From Deltaproteobacteria bacterium (GTDB lineage Bacteria > Myxococcota_A > UBA9042 > DTJE01), in the NCBI GenBank assembly GCA_029547805.1, contig JAKPOP010000014.1, positions 232,962 to 296,961 on the forward strand: DNA of 64,000 nucleotides, read 5' to 3'. The stretch's first letter is position 1. Each line of letters begins with the position of its first letter. A program made the translations under genes and the position numbers. Below the pieces are notes generated by a model that was not told the origin of the DNA, did not search any database, and worked only from the letters and a program-made list of their open reading frames with translations. Positions 30,976 to 39,772 of the stretch are shown piece by piece.

Positions 30976-33312
30976 TCAGGCGTCCGAGGGAATGGCGGGC
31001 CGCCGCCTCCGGCAGGCCGGGACCCCGAGGAGGGGCCAGAACCACCCGGGAATGGGCCCGCCCCGGCCATTGGCGGCGCATCCGGCCTTCCGGGGCGCTG
31101 GTGGGAGGTCATCGCCGGCATCCCGGTCCGGGGCCCCCGGGTCGCTCCCGGAGGCCTCCCGGGACGGGTCCGGTCCCGAGTCCGGGGAACCCTCGAAGGC
31201 CTCCTCGGGGGAGGCCTCCGGGGGCCCCTCGGGGGGACCTTCCAGCGGGGCTTCCGGGGGGCTGCCCAGGTCCTCCGCGTCCGAGAGGTCCGGCGGGGAA
31301 ACCGCGAGGCAGGAGGGCACGTCCACCACCGGATCGGCCTGGAGCAGCCACAGCAGCAGCGCCCCGGCTCCAAACCCCATCATGGGCACCGCTCCCTGGT
31401 AGTCCGCCGTGGTCTCGTCATAGAGTTCCGCGGGCTGGTCCAGATTGGCCCGGGTCTGGTCCAGGACCCACCGGGCGATCTCTTGGGCCTCCTGGTCTCG
31501 CCCGGCCCGGCGCAGGGTCTCTGCCACTCGCAGGTCGATGAAGACCCATTCCTGGCGGTCGTACCAGTCCCCGTCGTCGTTGCGCCGCAGGCCCGGAGGC
31601 ACCGCGAGGCCCTGCAGCAGGGCGTCCAGGGTCCGGGCCGCCACCTCGCCCGTCGGGGGCAGCACGCCCCAGAGGAAGGTCTCCACCACCGCGGCATCGA
31701 GGAACCGCCCCGAGGGGATCTCCTCCAGGGAACCCGCCAGCACGCCTCCGGGGGTCACCAGCGAGTGCTCGATGGCCCGGGCGACGGTCCGGGCAGCGTC
31801 CCGCCAGGAGGAGGCCCGGGGGTCGCCGAGGCGCTCGCCCAACTCCCAGGCGGCGCAGAGGCCCAGCACGGCGGTGGCCTGGGTGTAGGTGAAGTGCTTC
31901 TCCCGGCCATTCCAGTGCCGTTCCCAGATGGAGGAGTCGGGTCGGATCAGCCCCGACGGCTGGACCAGCGCCGCCAGGGGCGCCGCCACCCGGTCCCCGG
32001 CCCAGGACCACACCTCGGCCGGCAGGTCCGGGCGTCGGGCGGCCACCTCGGCCAGGGACCACAGGGCCAGTCCGAAGCCGTCAAACTCGATGTTGGGGCC
32101 CTCCAGGGCCGGGTCCCCGTCCGATTCCTCCTCTCCCAGCCCGAGGTAGCGGCAGACGCTGACCCCATAGTCCATGCCGACCTGGTCGCGGAAGGTCCCC
32201 ACCCGGGCACGGGACAGGAAGCCCACGGCCTCCGCAGCCAGGTCCGGGTGTCCTGCGGCGGCCAGGGCGGCGATGGAATAGGCCTGGTCCCGGACCCAGG
32301 TGCGGTTCCAGGCCCCGGGGGGGAGGGAGGCCAGGACCTGACCATGGGGGGTCCCCCAGGAGCCGTTCGGTTCCCGCACCTGGCCCATCACGAGCCAGGC
32401 AAGGGCCTGCCGGGCGGTGGCCAGGGCGTCGCCGCGGAGGGCATCGGGCCACGGGGTCTCCCCGTGAACGGTCCGCCAGTACTCCCGCTCCCGCTCCAGG
32501 GGGTCGGCCTCGAGCCACGACCGGATCGCTCGGGCCAGCGGCAAGGGTTCCCCGGCCTCCGTCAGGCCCAGGACCACGACCACGGACCGCTCGCCCCCCG
32601 GGGGCAGCGGCGGGAAGTCCCAGGCGAGGGCCGACACGGCATCGTCCATCGCCTCCTGGGGTCCCATCGTCCCGAGGGTCCCGTCAAGGGGAAACTGGAG
32701 ATAGGGATTCGAGGGGCTCGACGCCCGATGGTCCGGTTCCGGGAACGGGATCGCCACCCCGGCCCGGCCCGAGAGGGCCCCCTGCTCCACCAGGCAGTCG
32801 CAGTCGTCGTCCCAGGCGATGCGCTCCCGGTCCGAGGAGGCCTCGGGGGATCCCACCCCGACGTGCAGGTTCAACAGGTAGGCGACCTGGAGGCCCGAGA
32901 TGGTCTCCGACCCGAGATTGCGGACCGTCAGGTGGGCGACGACCGCAGCCGCCGGGAGGGTCATCGGGGCGAACCAACGCTCGGTGAGGCGCAGGTCCAA
33001 GGACTCCCGGACCACCACGAAGATGCCGGTGCCGTTCTCGTAGGACTCGGTGATCGGGGCCAGGGAGGGGTTCCAGAGACCTGGTCCCCCCCGGGAGATG
33101 CCGAAGTAGGCGTCCCAGAGGAGGTCCGGGGTCGTGCGGCCCGGTTCGGCTTCTCGATAGGCATGGGGCCAGGCGTCTCGAAGACGCGAGGTCTCCCGGT
33201 CGAAGACCGCCGCCGCGAAGCCGTTCGCGAGGGTGGCCGAGGGCCAGGAGGCATGGGGGGGGCGGGCCAGCGAGAGAGCGGGGATCAAGGTCAGCAGCGC
33301 CAGGGTGCCCAT
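30976..33312 (-). CDS. GH15-type glucoamylase/glucodextranase with MYXO-CTERM-like tail
   Basis: A 778-residue exported glycoside hydrolase. After a signal peptide comes a beta-sandwich domain (about 20-270) and an (alpha/alpha)6 barrel. The barrel contains WNRTWVRDQAYSIAAL (substrate-binding Arg-Asp), FDGFGLALW, HFTYTQATAVLG and ELYDETTADYQGAVPMMGF, all typical of glucoamylase-like enzymes that release glucose or related sugars from chain ends. The last 90 residues are a Pro/Glu/Ser spacer, then GCAANGRGG, a short hydrophobic segment and a Cys-Arg-Arg-Arg-Arg run. That is the form of MYXO-CTERM sorting tails, so the enzyme is probably anchored at the surface. Start ATG 33312 follows the Cys-rich lipoprotein gene by 38 nt. 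Confidence 0.8.
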   Translation of the reverse strand: MGTLALLTLIPALSLARPPHASWPSATLANGFAAAVFDRETSRLRDAWPHAYREAEPGRTTPDLLWDAYFGISRGGPGLWNPSLAPITESYENGTGIFVVVRESLDLRLTERWFAPMTLPAAAVVAHLTVRNLGSETISGLQVAYLLNLHVGVGSPEASSDRERIAWDDDCDCLVEQGALSGRAGVAIPFPEPDHRASSPSNPYLQFPLDGTLGTMGPQEAMDDAVSALAWDFPPLPPGGERSVVVVLGLTEAGEPLPLARAIRSWLEADPLEREREYWRTVHGETPWPDALRGDALATARQALAWLVMGQVREPNGSWGTPHGQVLASLPPGAWNRTWVRDQAYSIAALAAAGHPDLAAEAVGFLSRARVGTFRDQVGMDYGVSVCRYLGLGEEESDGDPALEGPNIEFDGFGLALWSLAEVAARRPDLPAEVWSWAGDRVAAPLAALVQPSGLIRPDSSIWERHWNGREKHFTYTQATAVLGLCAAWELGERLGDPRASSWRDAARTVARAIEHSLVTPGGVLAGSLEEIPSGRFLDAAVVETFLWGVLPPTGEVAARTLDALLQGLAVPPGLRRNDDGDWYDRQEWVFIDLRVAETLRRAGRDQEAQEIARWVLDQTRANLDQPAELYDETTADYQGAVPMMGFGAGALLLWLLQADPVVDVPSCLAVSPPDLSDAEDLGSPPEAPLEGPPEGPPEASPEEAFEGSPDSGPDPSREASGSDPGAPDRDAGDDLPPAPRKAGCAANGRGGPIPGWFWPLLGVPACRRRRPAIPSDA

Positions 33313-33329
33313 GGCTCCCTCCCAGGGGC

Positions 33330-33347
33330 CCGGTCCGGTGGGACCGG
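33330..33347 (-). terminator. Hairpin between the Cys-rich lipoprotein and GH15 genes
   Basis: CCGGTCC and GGACCGG form a perfect 7-bp stem with a 4-nt loop, 3 nt past the lipoprotein stop. Lacking a T-tract, it may attenuate or protect RNA instead of ending it. Confidence 0.35.
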
Positions 33348-33350
33348 GGT

Positions 33351-34328
33351 TCAAGGGAAGGGGGTGCAGGCCGCCTGGCCGGCCAGGAAGGGGGACCGGC
33401 CGCATCCCTCGGTCCGGGCATCCCGGCAGGACTGCCACTCGAAGTAGCCGTCCAGGCAGACCTTCAGGTAGACGTCCTCGCAGTCCGACACCGCCCCCTG
33501 ACAGTCGGTGCCCGTGGGGCCGCAGACCTCCGGCAGGTACCGTGCCCAGAGGTCCTCGGCCGACACGTCGGGATGGTCGTTGATCCAGCCCTGGGAACAG
33601 GACCGCCGGCTGTCCGTGAGGCCCGCGCAGTCCACCGAGGCCTCCCGGCCCCCGAGGCACCAGACGAGGCGGTTCTCGGCGCACCGGGGGTAGGGGTTCC
33701 CATCGGCATCCTCGGTGGCCGAGCAGGCGTTTCCCCGGCCCACACACTGGAGGCCCGAGGCGCCGTGGCCGCAGGTCAGCCCGAGGGCCCCGCAGAGGAC
33801 CTCCCGGCGTCGGCCGTCGTCACCGCAGACGATCAGGGTGTCCCCGTCACAGGAGTTCGAGACGCAGGTGGAGGCGACGCAGGTCCCCTCCCGGCACGAG
33901 AGGCCCGCGGCGGCGCAGTCCAGATCGAACCGTCGCCGGGCGCCCTGGACGTCGCGGCAGTCCTGGAGGACATCTCCCTGGCAGGATCGCCCGGCGACGT
34001 CGCAGGGGGGAGGCGGCAGCCCGTCGTTCCAGGCCGTCAGCAGGTCCTCGCAGGTCCGGGCGGACAGCATCGCGTCGTAGCGGCCCTTCCAGAAACGTCC
34101 CCAGGCGGCCTGGGTGCCGTCCAGCACCGGGAGGGCATCCCGGGGTCCCTGGAACCACGCTTCCAGCAGGGAGGCATCGCCGGTGCACGCCGCCAGTTTC
34201 CCCAGGGCCACGTACTCCTCGACCCGAAACTGGGCCGTCAGCAGGCCGCCTCGGGTCGGGTCCGGCTCCCCCTCGCAGGCGGCCAGCACCAGGACCGACC
34301 CGAGGACCCATCGCAAGGTGCGGTTCAT
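33351..34328 (-). CDS. Cys-rich lipoprotein of unknown function
   Basis: The 325-residue protein has lipobox LAAC (Cys18), a helical N-terminal part (about 25-105), and then repeated small Cys modules such as SCQGDVLQDCRD, SCDGDTLIVCGDD and RCAENRLVWCLGG. These share the pattern CxG(D/N)xLxxC followed by CAxxGLxC. Units of this sort are common in Myxococcota surface lipoproteins and have no known activity. The upstream -10 element (34371) fits ATG 34328. The GH15 gene is downstream in the same direction, so the two may be co-expressed. Confidence 0.7.
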   Translation of the reverse strand: MNRTLRWVLGSVLVLAACEGEPDPTRGGLLTAQFRVEEYVALGKLAACTGDASLLEAWFQGPRDALPVLDGTQAAWGRFWKGRYDAMLSARTCEDLLTAWNDGLPPPPCDVAGRSCQGDVLQDCRDVQGARRRFDLDCAAAGLSCREGTCVASTCVSNSCDGDTLIVCGDDGRRREVLCGALGLTCGHGASGLQCVGRGNACSATEDADGNPYPRCAENRLVWCLGGREASVDCAGLTDSRRSCSQGWINDHPDVSAEDLWARYLPEVCGPTGTDCQGAVSDCEDVYLKVCLDGYFEWQSCRDARTEGCGRSPFLAGQAACTPFP

Positions 34329-34370
34329 CTCTCCTCCTGGATCCGATGCCGGCTGGAGACCCGGCGGTCC

Positions 34371-34376
34371 ATTCTA
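34371..34376 (-). promoter_or_regulatory. -10 element before the Cys-rich lipoprotein gene
   Basis: Minus strand TAGAAT, 42 nt before ATG 34328. The region 17-18 nt upstream (CGCGAC) is a poor -35. Confidence 0.3.
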
Positions 34377-34505
34377 CGGCAAACAGGCCTGTCGTCGCGC
34401 GGGGATGTTCGGGGCGCCAGGGCGATCCGGCTTCCAGGGCCCGACCGGGGTTCCTGGTTCGAAGGAGGAATCCTGGACGGGTCGGGGAGATGGAAGAACC
34501 GGGCC

Positions 34506-34527
34506 TTGAAAAGTGGGGACGTTCCCC
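34506..34527 (+). promoter_or_regulatory. Possible -35 plus operator before the VKOR operon
   Basis: TTGAAA (34506-34511) is followed by GGGGA-CGT-TCCCC (34515-34527), a perfect 5+5 inverted repeat placed where a -35/-10 spacer would be. The matching -10 is weak. The rest of the 228-nt divergent gap shows nothing else. Confidence 0.25.
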
Positions 34528-34556
34528 GGAGGATAGGAGCCGTTCGGGAGGGGATC

Positions 34557-35795
34557 ATGGCGGATCCGGACGGTTTGGCGGGCAAGAGGCCGGACGAGGG
34601 GCGGGCCCGGGTCGCCCTCGCGGCCGTGATGCTCCTGTGTCTGGTGGGACTCGCGGTCTCCTGGGAACTCACCCGGGTGTGGCTCCTTTCCCGGACCGAC
34701 CCGGACTACCACTCCTTCTGCGCGGTCACCGAGGGCATGAACTGCGAGACGGTGGCCCTCTCCCGGTGGTCGGTGGTCCTGGGGGCCCCGAACAGCACCT
34801 GGGCGATGGCTGCCTACCTTTACATCCTGGGACTGGCGATCATCGCCTGGCGGCGGCCGGGAAGGGGCCTGCTCTGGGGCATGGGGGTGCTGGTCTCGCT
34901 GGCCTCGATCTGGTTGCTGGGGGTGATGCACTTCGCCATCGGGTCCCTCTGCATCCTCTGCCTCGCCCTCGACGTGGTGAACTGGGCGGTGCTCGCCTTT
35001 GCCTGGGTGGCCCTCCGGGGCTCCGGGACCTCCATCGCCATCGCCCTCCGGGACGACTGTGCCTGGCTCTGGCGGCACCGGCTGGCCGGCGTCGCGATGG
35101 CGGTGGCGGGTCTGGGCCTGCTGGGAGGCGCCTGGGCGTTTGGCCACGGCCTGGTACACGAGGTCCAGGCAGGGAGCGGCCAGGTCTCGGGTCCCGTTCC
35201 GAAAGGGGCCTGTGGCGAGGTCGAGGAGCGGGAGCAGGCCGTCTCGAGCGGCACCACACCCGAGGGGGCCTTCTGGATCGGGTCGCCCTCGCCCGTGCTG
35301 ACCATCGAGGAGTTCACCGACTATCAGTGTCCCCATTGCCGTCGGGCCCACTTCCGAGTCCGGCAGTTGCTGGCCGGTGCCGGGTCCCGCATCCGGGTCA
35401 TTCACCGGCACCTGCCCCTGGACAATCACTGCAATCCGGCCATCGAGCGTTCCTTCCATGAACGTGCCTGCGAGTTGTCCCGGGCAGCGATCTGTGCCGG
35501 TCGTCAGGGGCGATTCTGGGAGATGAACGACCTGCTGTTCCAGCAGGCCGACGAGATCCGACAGCAGGACCTCCCGGTGCGGGTGCTGGCGGAACGGCTG
35601 GCCCTCTCCCTGGAGGAGTTCGACTGCTGCATGGAGGACCCGGCCACCGCTGAACGGCTGGCGCGGGACATTGCCGAGGGGAACCGGCTGGGCATCCGGG
35701 GGACGCCGGCCTTCCGGATCGACGGCCAGATCCATTACGGAAAGATCCCGGAAGAACGACTGCAGGCCGTGGGGATCACCCCGCCGCCTCCGTGA
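34557..35795 (+). CDS. VKOR-DsbA fusion protein (disulfide-bond formation)
   Basis: The 412-residue protein joins a vitamin K epoxide reductase-like quinone oxidoreductase to a DsbA-like thioredoxin domain. The VKOR part has a loop Cys pair (Cys55, Cys63) and the membrane CILC (Cys132, Cys135) with about five helices. The thioredoxin part has CPHC at 257-260 and the cis-proline segment RGTPAF near the end. Such fusions replace the DsbA/DsbB pair: the thioredoxin oxidises exported proteins and passes electrons through VKOR to quinones. This suits a genome full of Cys-rich exported lipoproteins. GGAGGGG lies 4 nt before ATG 34557. lgt follows after 39 nt. Confidence 0.9.
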   Translation: MADPDGLAGKRPDEGRARVALAAVMLLCLVGLAVSWELTRVWLLSRTDPDYHSFCAVTEGMNCETVALSRWSVVLGAPNSTWAMAAYLYILGLAIIAWRRPGRGLLWGMGVLVSLASIWLLGVMHFAIGSLCILCLALDVVNWAVLAFAWVALRGSGTSIAIALRDDCAWLWRHRLAGVAMAVAGLGLLGGAWAFGHGLVHEVQAGSGQVSGPVPKGACGEVEEREQAVSSGTTPEGAFWIGSPSPVLTIEEFTDYQCPHCRRAHFRVRQLLAGAGSRIRVIHRHLPLDNHCNPAIERSFHERACELSRAAICAGRQGRFWEMNDLLFQQADEIRQQDLPVRVLAERLALSLEEFDCCMEDPATAERLARDIAEGNRLGIRGTPAFRIDGQIHYGKIPEERLQAVGITPPPP

Positions 35796-35834
35796 GACCC
35801 GCGGGACCCGGGGCCCGTGACGGAAGGAGGATCG

Positions 35835-36692
35835 ATGCTGCCCTACGTCTTTCTGGGGGAGTGGATCAGCCCCCACCTGGCCTGGCTCAAGATCGGATCC
35901 TACGGCGTGATGATGGCCCTCGGCTTCTTGACCGCGGCCTGGCTGCTCACCCGGGAACTGAAGCGGCGCAACATCCCGCCGGCCCATGCCGACACGATCA
36001 TCCTGCTGGGCATCGTCGGAGGCGTCCTCGGGTCGAAACTGGCGTACATGATCACCGAGGCGGAGGAGTTCCACTGGGGGGACCTCCTCTCGGGGGCCGG
36101 GCTGACCTGGCACGGGGGCCTGATCCTCGCGGCGGCGTTGATCATCGGCTGGTTCTACTGGAAGCGGTTGCCTCTTCCGGTGATGCTGGATGCCGTGGCG
36201 CCCATGCTGGCGTCGGGGTATGCCTTCGGTCGCCTGGGGTGCCAGATCAGCGGGGACGGCTGCTACGGACTGCCCTGCGGGCCCGATGCGGTGGACCGCG
36301 TGCTGTGCATGGCCTATCCCCACGGGATCGTCCCGACCCACGACGAGGTCCATCCGACGCCTCTCTACGAGGCGGCGGTGAACTTCCTGCTCTTCGCGCT
36401 CTTGTGGAAACTACGGACCCGGATCCGGAATCCCGGCGTGCTCTTCGCCCTCTACCTGATCGGGTCCGGTCTGTCTCGCTTCGCGATCGAGTTCATCCGC
36501 CGCCCCGACGGGCGGCCCGACCGCTTCTGGGGCCTGCGGGATGCCCACCTGGTGGCCCTGGGCCAGGTGCTGCTGGGGGTGATCCTGGGGATCTGGTGGG
36601 GCCTCCGGCGGGTCCCGGCCCTTCCGGAGTACGGCATCCTGGCTCCGGCGGAGGTCCCGGCTCCCGGGACCCGGAGGAAGAAGCATCGATGA
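35835..36692 (+). CDS. lgt: Prolipoprotein diacylglyceryl transferase
   Basis: Lgt moves a diacylglyceryl group from phosphatidylglycerol to the lipobox cysteine, the first step in lipoprotein maturation. The 285-residue membrane protein has the TWHGGL motif, the Lgt signature in the variant form GRLGCQISGDGCYG (E. coli has GRIGNFINGE), PTPLYEAAV and an EFIRRPDGR loop. The variant signature is, to my knowledge, common in deltaproteobacterial-type Lgt. ATG 35835 is chosen because GGAAGGAGG sits just before it; GTG 35817 is upstream of that site. Co-transcription with the VKOR-DsbA gene links lipidation and disulfide formation. Confidence 0.92.
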   Translation: MLPYVFLGEWISPHLAWLKIGSYGVMMALGFLTAAWLLTRELKRRNIPPAHADTIILLGIVGGVLGSKLAYMITEAEEFHWGDLLSGAGLTWHGGLILAAALIIGWFYWKRLPLPVMLDAVAPMLASGYAFGRLGCQISGDGCYGLPCGPDAVDRVLCMAYPHGIVPTHDEVHPTPLYEAAVNFLLFALLWKLRTRIRNPGVLFALYLIGSGLSRFAIEFIRRPDGRPDRFWGLRDAHLVALGQVLLGVILGIWWGLRRVPALPEYGILAPAEVPAPGTRRKKHR

Positions 36693-37855
36693 GGGCCTGT
36701 CTGCTGGGGTGCGTCCTCCTGCTGCTGTCCGCCTGCCGCGCCTCTCCACCGGCTCCCGGGGCGGCGACGGGTCCCATCTGGCACCTGGGGCGGCCCGTGA
36801 TCGACAGTCATGTGCACATCGCACCGAATCTCCAGTCCCTGGCCGAGGCCCTCGAGATCTTCCAACGGGTCGGGATCGGCCAGTTCGCCGTGAAGAGCGG
36901 CGGCTTTCCGGGTTCCCCGAGGTACCAGGCAACGATGGCGATGCAGCGGATGCTCGGGGACCGGATGCGGGTCTTCGGGAACCTGGACTGGCAGTCCTAC
37001 AACGGCCAGCCCGAATGGGTCCAGGCTCAGGTCCGGCTCCTGGAACAGATGAAGCGGGACGGGGTCGCCGGGGTCAAGGTCTTCAAGAACCTCGGCCTGA
37101 CGGTCCGGCGCCCCGACGGGACCCTCCTGGCCCCCGACGACCCGTCCCTGGACCCGATCTTCGAGGCCTGCGGGCGTCTGGGCCTGATCTTCGCCTGGCA
37201 CGTGGCAGACCCGGTGGCCTTCTTTGAGCCTCCGACCCCGGACAACGAGCGGTACGAGGAACTGCAGATCGCGAAGGCCTGGTCCTTCCATGGTCCCGAA
37301 TATCCCTCCTTCGAGTCCCTGATGGAGGCCCAGGAGCGCCGGATCGCCCGTCATCCCGGCACCACGTTCCTGCTGATTCACATGGGGAATCACGCCGAGG
37401 ACCTGGACGCGGTGGATCGACTGCTGGACACCTACCCCAACGTCTTCACCGACACCTCGGCGCGGGTTCCGGAGTTCGGACGTCATCCGGCGGAGAAGGT
37501 CCGGGCCTTCTTCGTGAAGCACCAGGACCGGATCCTGTTCGGTTCGGACCTGGTCGTGGACATGAACGGGGCCTTGCAACTGGGGTCCGTCTCTCGGAAG
37601 GAGCCCACGATCGACGACGCGTTGGTCTTCTACGAGCGGCACTGGCGCTATTTCGAGACCACCGACCGGCAGATCGATCATCCGACGCCGATCCAGGGCC
37701 GATGGAAGGTGGATGCCATCGGCCTGCCACCCGAGGTGCTGCAAAAACTCTACGTCGGAAACGCGGAACGCCTGATCTGGAAGGCCCACCCGCTTCCACC
37801 CGAGGTCCCGCCCGGGGGCTTGATTCCGGCCCCAGGGGGACCTCCGGCGGACTAG
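36689..37855 (+). CDS. Amidohydrolase-family lipoprotein
   Basis: The 388-residue protein has a lipoprotein signal (LLLSAC, Cys16), followed by an amidohydrolase-2-type TIM barrel. Metal-site residues are DSHVHI near residue 40, a Lys-containing GVKVFKNLGL strand, WHVAD, LIHMGNH and LFGSDL with the final Asp. Family members hydrolyse or decarboxylate small cyclic substrates, and the one here is unknown. Being a lipoprotein, it would act outside the cytoplasm, which is uncommon for this family. It overlaps the lgt stop (ATGA), so the three genes form one operon. It ends in a 4-nt overlap of stop codons with the convergent kinase gene. Confidence 0.8.
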   Translation: MRACLLGCVLLLLSACRASPPAPGAATGPIWHLGRPVIDSHVHIAPNLQSLAEALEIFQRVGIGQFAVKSGGFPGSPRYQATMAMQRMLGDRMRVFGNLDWQSYNGQPEWVQAQVRLLEQMKRDGVAGVKVFKNLGLTVRRPDGTLLAPDDPSLDPIFEACGRLGLIFAWHVADPVAFFEPPTPDNERYEELQIAKAWSFHGPEYPSFESLMEAQERRIARHPGTTFLLIHMGNHAEDLDAVDRLLDTYPNVFTDTSARVPEFGRHPAEKVRAFFVKHQDRILFGSDLVVDMNGALQLGSVSRKEPTIDDALVFYERHWRYFETTDRQIDHPTPIQGRWKVDAIGLPPEVLQKLYVGNAERLIWKAHPLPPEVPPGGLIPAPGGPPAD

Positions 37856-39633
37856 CGGGTCCCGTCCCGGGGACGCCCGAGGCCCAGGCCCAGCAGTCGG
37901 GCAACCGTGAAGATCACCGAGAGGGCCGTGGCCGACAGCAGCAACCCGAGGGTCCAGAAGGCCTTCCGGGTCGCCTCGAGGCGACGATCCTCCCCTTGCA
38001 GGGACTTTTCCGCCAGCATCACGGCGATGACCTGCCCTTCCGGGACCTCCTGGTGGCAGGTCCGGCAGGTCGAACGGTTGAAGATGGGCCTCAGGACCAC
38101 CATCCGGGCGTCCTGTCCCGGCTCGTGGCTCCGGGTCACCACGACCTGGCGCAGGTGCACGGCCCGCTGCCAGTCCTCCGGGGAGATCCCCTCGGGAATC
38201 GACTCCCGGGTGCCCACGGCCCTGGGAGGGTCCTCCAGGAAACCGGCGGGGGATCCGTCGGGTCGGAGCACCTCCAGCCGGGAGACTCCCGAGACGTGTC
38301 CCGTCCGCGGGATCAGTTCCCGGGCCATGGCCGGCTGGCCCTGGAGCATCGCGATCTGCAATGCCTGTTCCAGGGCCTCGGTCTGGTCCAGCATCGCGGT
38401 CCGCCCAAACCGGAGCAGTTCCTCCCGGTGGCGCTGGGTGCTGATCACCAGCATCGAACCGAAGAGGGACACGGTCACGAGCACCGCCGTGAGCAGCACC
38501 GCCGCCCACGTCCAGGTCTCCCGGTACCGGTCCAGATGCCGCCCCCATCGTTCCCGGAGGGACCAGGGGCGCACCGAGACGGGACGCCCCCCGACCCAGC
38601 GTTCGAGGTCCTCTGCCAGGGCCAGGGCGCTCTGGTAGCGACGGGCCGGGTTCTTCTCCATCGCCCGCTGACAGATGGCCTTCAGGTCCCGGGGAACCGG
38701 ACGGCCCAGGTTCCGGATTCCCAGGGGCTCGGGGTCGGGGGGGGGCTTTCGGATCACGTCCATCAATACCGCGAGGGCGTTGGGGCCCGAGAAGGGGGGC
38801 TGTCCTGCCAGCAGGTGGTAGAGGGTCGCTCCCAGGGAGTAGATGTCCGTCGGGGGGCCCACCTCGCTGCGGTCCCCCCGGGCCTGCTCCGGGGACATGT
38901 ACCAGGGGGTGCCGACTGGCTGTCCCTGGATGCTCTGGGTGCGTTGCTGGTCCACCGAGACGGCCAGACCGAAGTCTCCGACATGGGGACGACCCTCCCG
39001 GTCCAGCAGGATGTTGTCGGGCTTCAGGTCCCGGTGCACGATGCCGTGGAGGTGGGCATGGTGAATCGCCCGGGCCACGACGGCCAGCACCTCGACGCCC
39101 CGGCGCAGGTCCGCCTCGGTCCTGGCCTGCAACAACGAGGCGAAGGACCCCCTTTCCAGAAACTCCATCACCAGGTAGGGCTGGCCCCGGTCCTCTCCGG
39201 CGTCGAAGACCCGCACGATGGCCGGGTGGTCCAGGCGGGCCGCCAGCACCGCCTCGTTCTGGAAGCGCCGGAGTTCGGTCGCCGAGGCGATCGAACCGCC
39301 CCCCAGGGTCTTCACGGCGCAGACTCGCCCCAGGCGCAGGGCCCAGGCCCGATAGACCACCCCCGCGGAGCCTCGCCCCACCGGGTCCAGAAGGTCATAG
39401 TCCCAGAGCGGGCGAGTCACCGCACTCCAGAGATGGGGCGCCTCCAGGACCCGGCGGGGATCGACCTCGCCGGCGGTCCAGGGCTGTCCCGAGTCGGTCC
39501 GGACGTGTCCGTCGGGGTAGCGGACCAGGAAGCCCGGAGGAGCGTCCGACAGGGGGGAGGGATCGACCGCGCCGCAGACGGAGCAGGGCACTCCGGGGTC
39601 GGGTCGGTTGCCTCCGCATCGGGGGCATCGCAT
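37852..39633 (-). CDS. Transmembrane Ser/Thr protein kinase with extracytoplasmic CxxCH (c-type haem) domain
   Basis: The 593-residue protein has an N-terminal zinc ribbon (CPRC and CSVC, 3-20). A complete Pkn2-type kinase domain follows (about 79-345): GRGSAGVV, Lys108, HRDLKPDN (200-207), DFG (220-222) and SPEQAR. A membrane helix (about 373-397), an extracytoplasmic domain and a second helix (about 557-580) complete it. Near the end of the external domain is CRTCH (523-527), the haem c attachment motif, inside NRSTCRTCHQEVPEG. A sensor with one covalent haem would let the kinase respond to redox state, oxygen or NO. Such haem sensors are known in Geobacter-type chemoreceptors, and I know of no kinase of this type. 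It is divergent from a histidine kinase gene 139 nt away. Confidence 0.88.
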   Translation of the reverse strand: MRCPRCGGNRPDPGVPCSVCGAVDPSPLSDAPPGFLVRYPDGHVRTDSGQPWTAGEVDPRRVLEAPHLWSAVTRPLWDYDLLDPVGRGSAGVVYRAWALRLGRVCAVKTLGGGSIASATELRRFQNEAVLAARLDHPAIVRVFDAGEDRGQPYLVMEFLERGSFASLLQARTEADLRRGVEVLAVVARAIHHAHLHGIVHRDLKPDNILLDREGRPHVGDFGLAVSVDQQRTQSIQGQPVGTPWYMSPEQARGDRSEVGPPTDIYSLGATLYHLLAGQPPFSGPNALAVLMDVIRKPPPDPEPLGIRNLGRPVPRDLKAICQRAMEKNPARRYQSALALAEDLERWVGGRPVSVRPWSLRERWGRHLDRYRETWTWAAVLLTAVLVTVSLFGSMLVISTQRHREELLRFGRTAMLDQTEALEQALQIAMLQGQPAMARELIPRTGHVSGVSRLEVLRPDGSPAGFLEDPPRAVGTRESIPEGISPEDWQRAVHLRQVVVTRSHEPGQDARMVVLRPIFNRSTCRTCHQEVPEGQVIAVMLAEKSLQGEDRRLEATRKAFWTLGLLLSATALSVIFTVARLLGLGLGRPRDGTR

Positions 39634-39772
39634 CCGGGGTCTCCAGTGGCGGGGCCCACCTCGGATGATACTGGATGGATCCCGGAGGGGAAGGCGAGGA
39701 CAGGGGGGATCTGGCCAGGAAAGAGGCAACAGGATAGGAAGGAGGTCCTGGGCGCAGGACACGGAGGGACCG

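Noticed and set aside
30844..33447. Plus-strand frame of 867 codons over the GH15 gene
   Set aside because: The minus strand has strong GH15 motifs and a signal peptide. The plus frame shows no domain.
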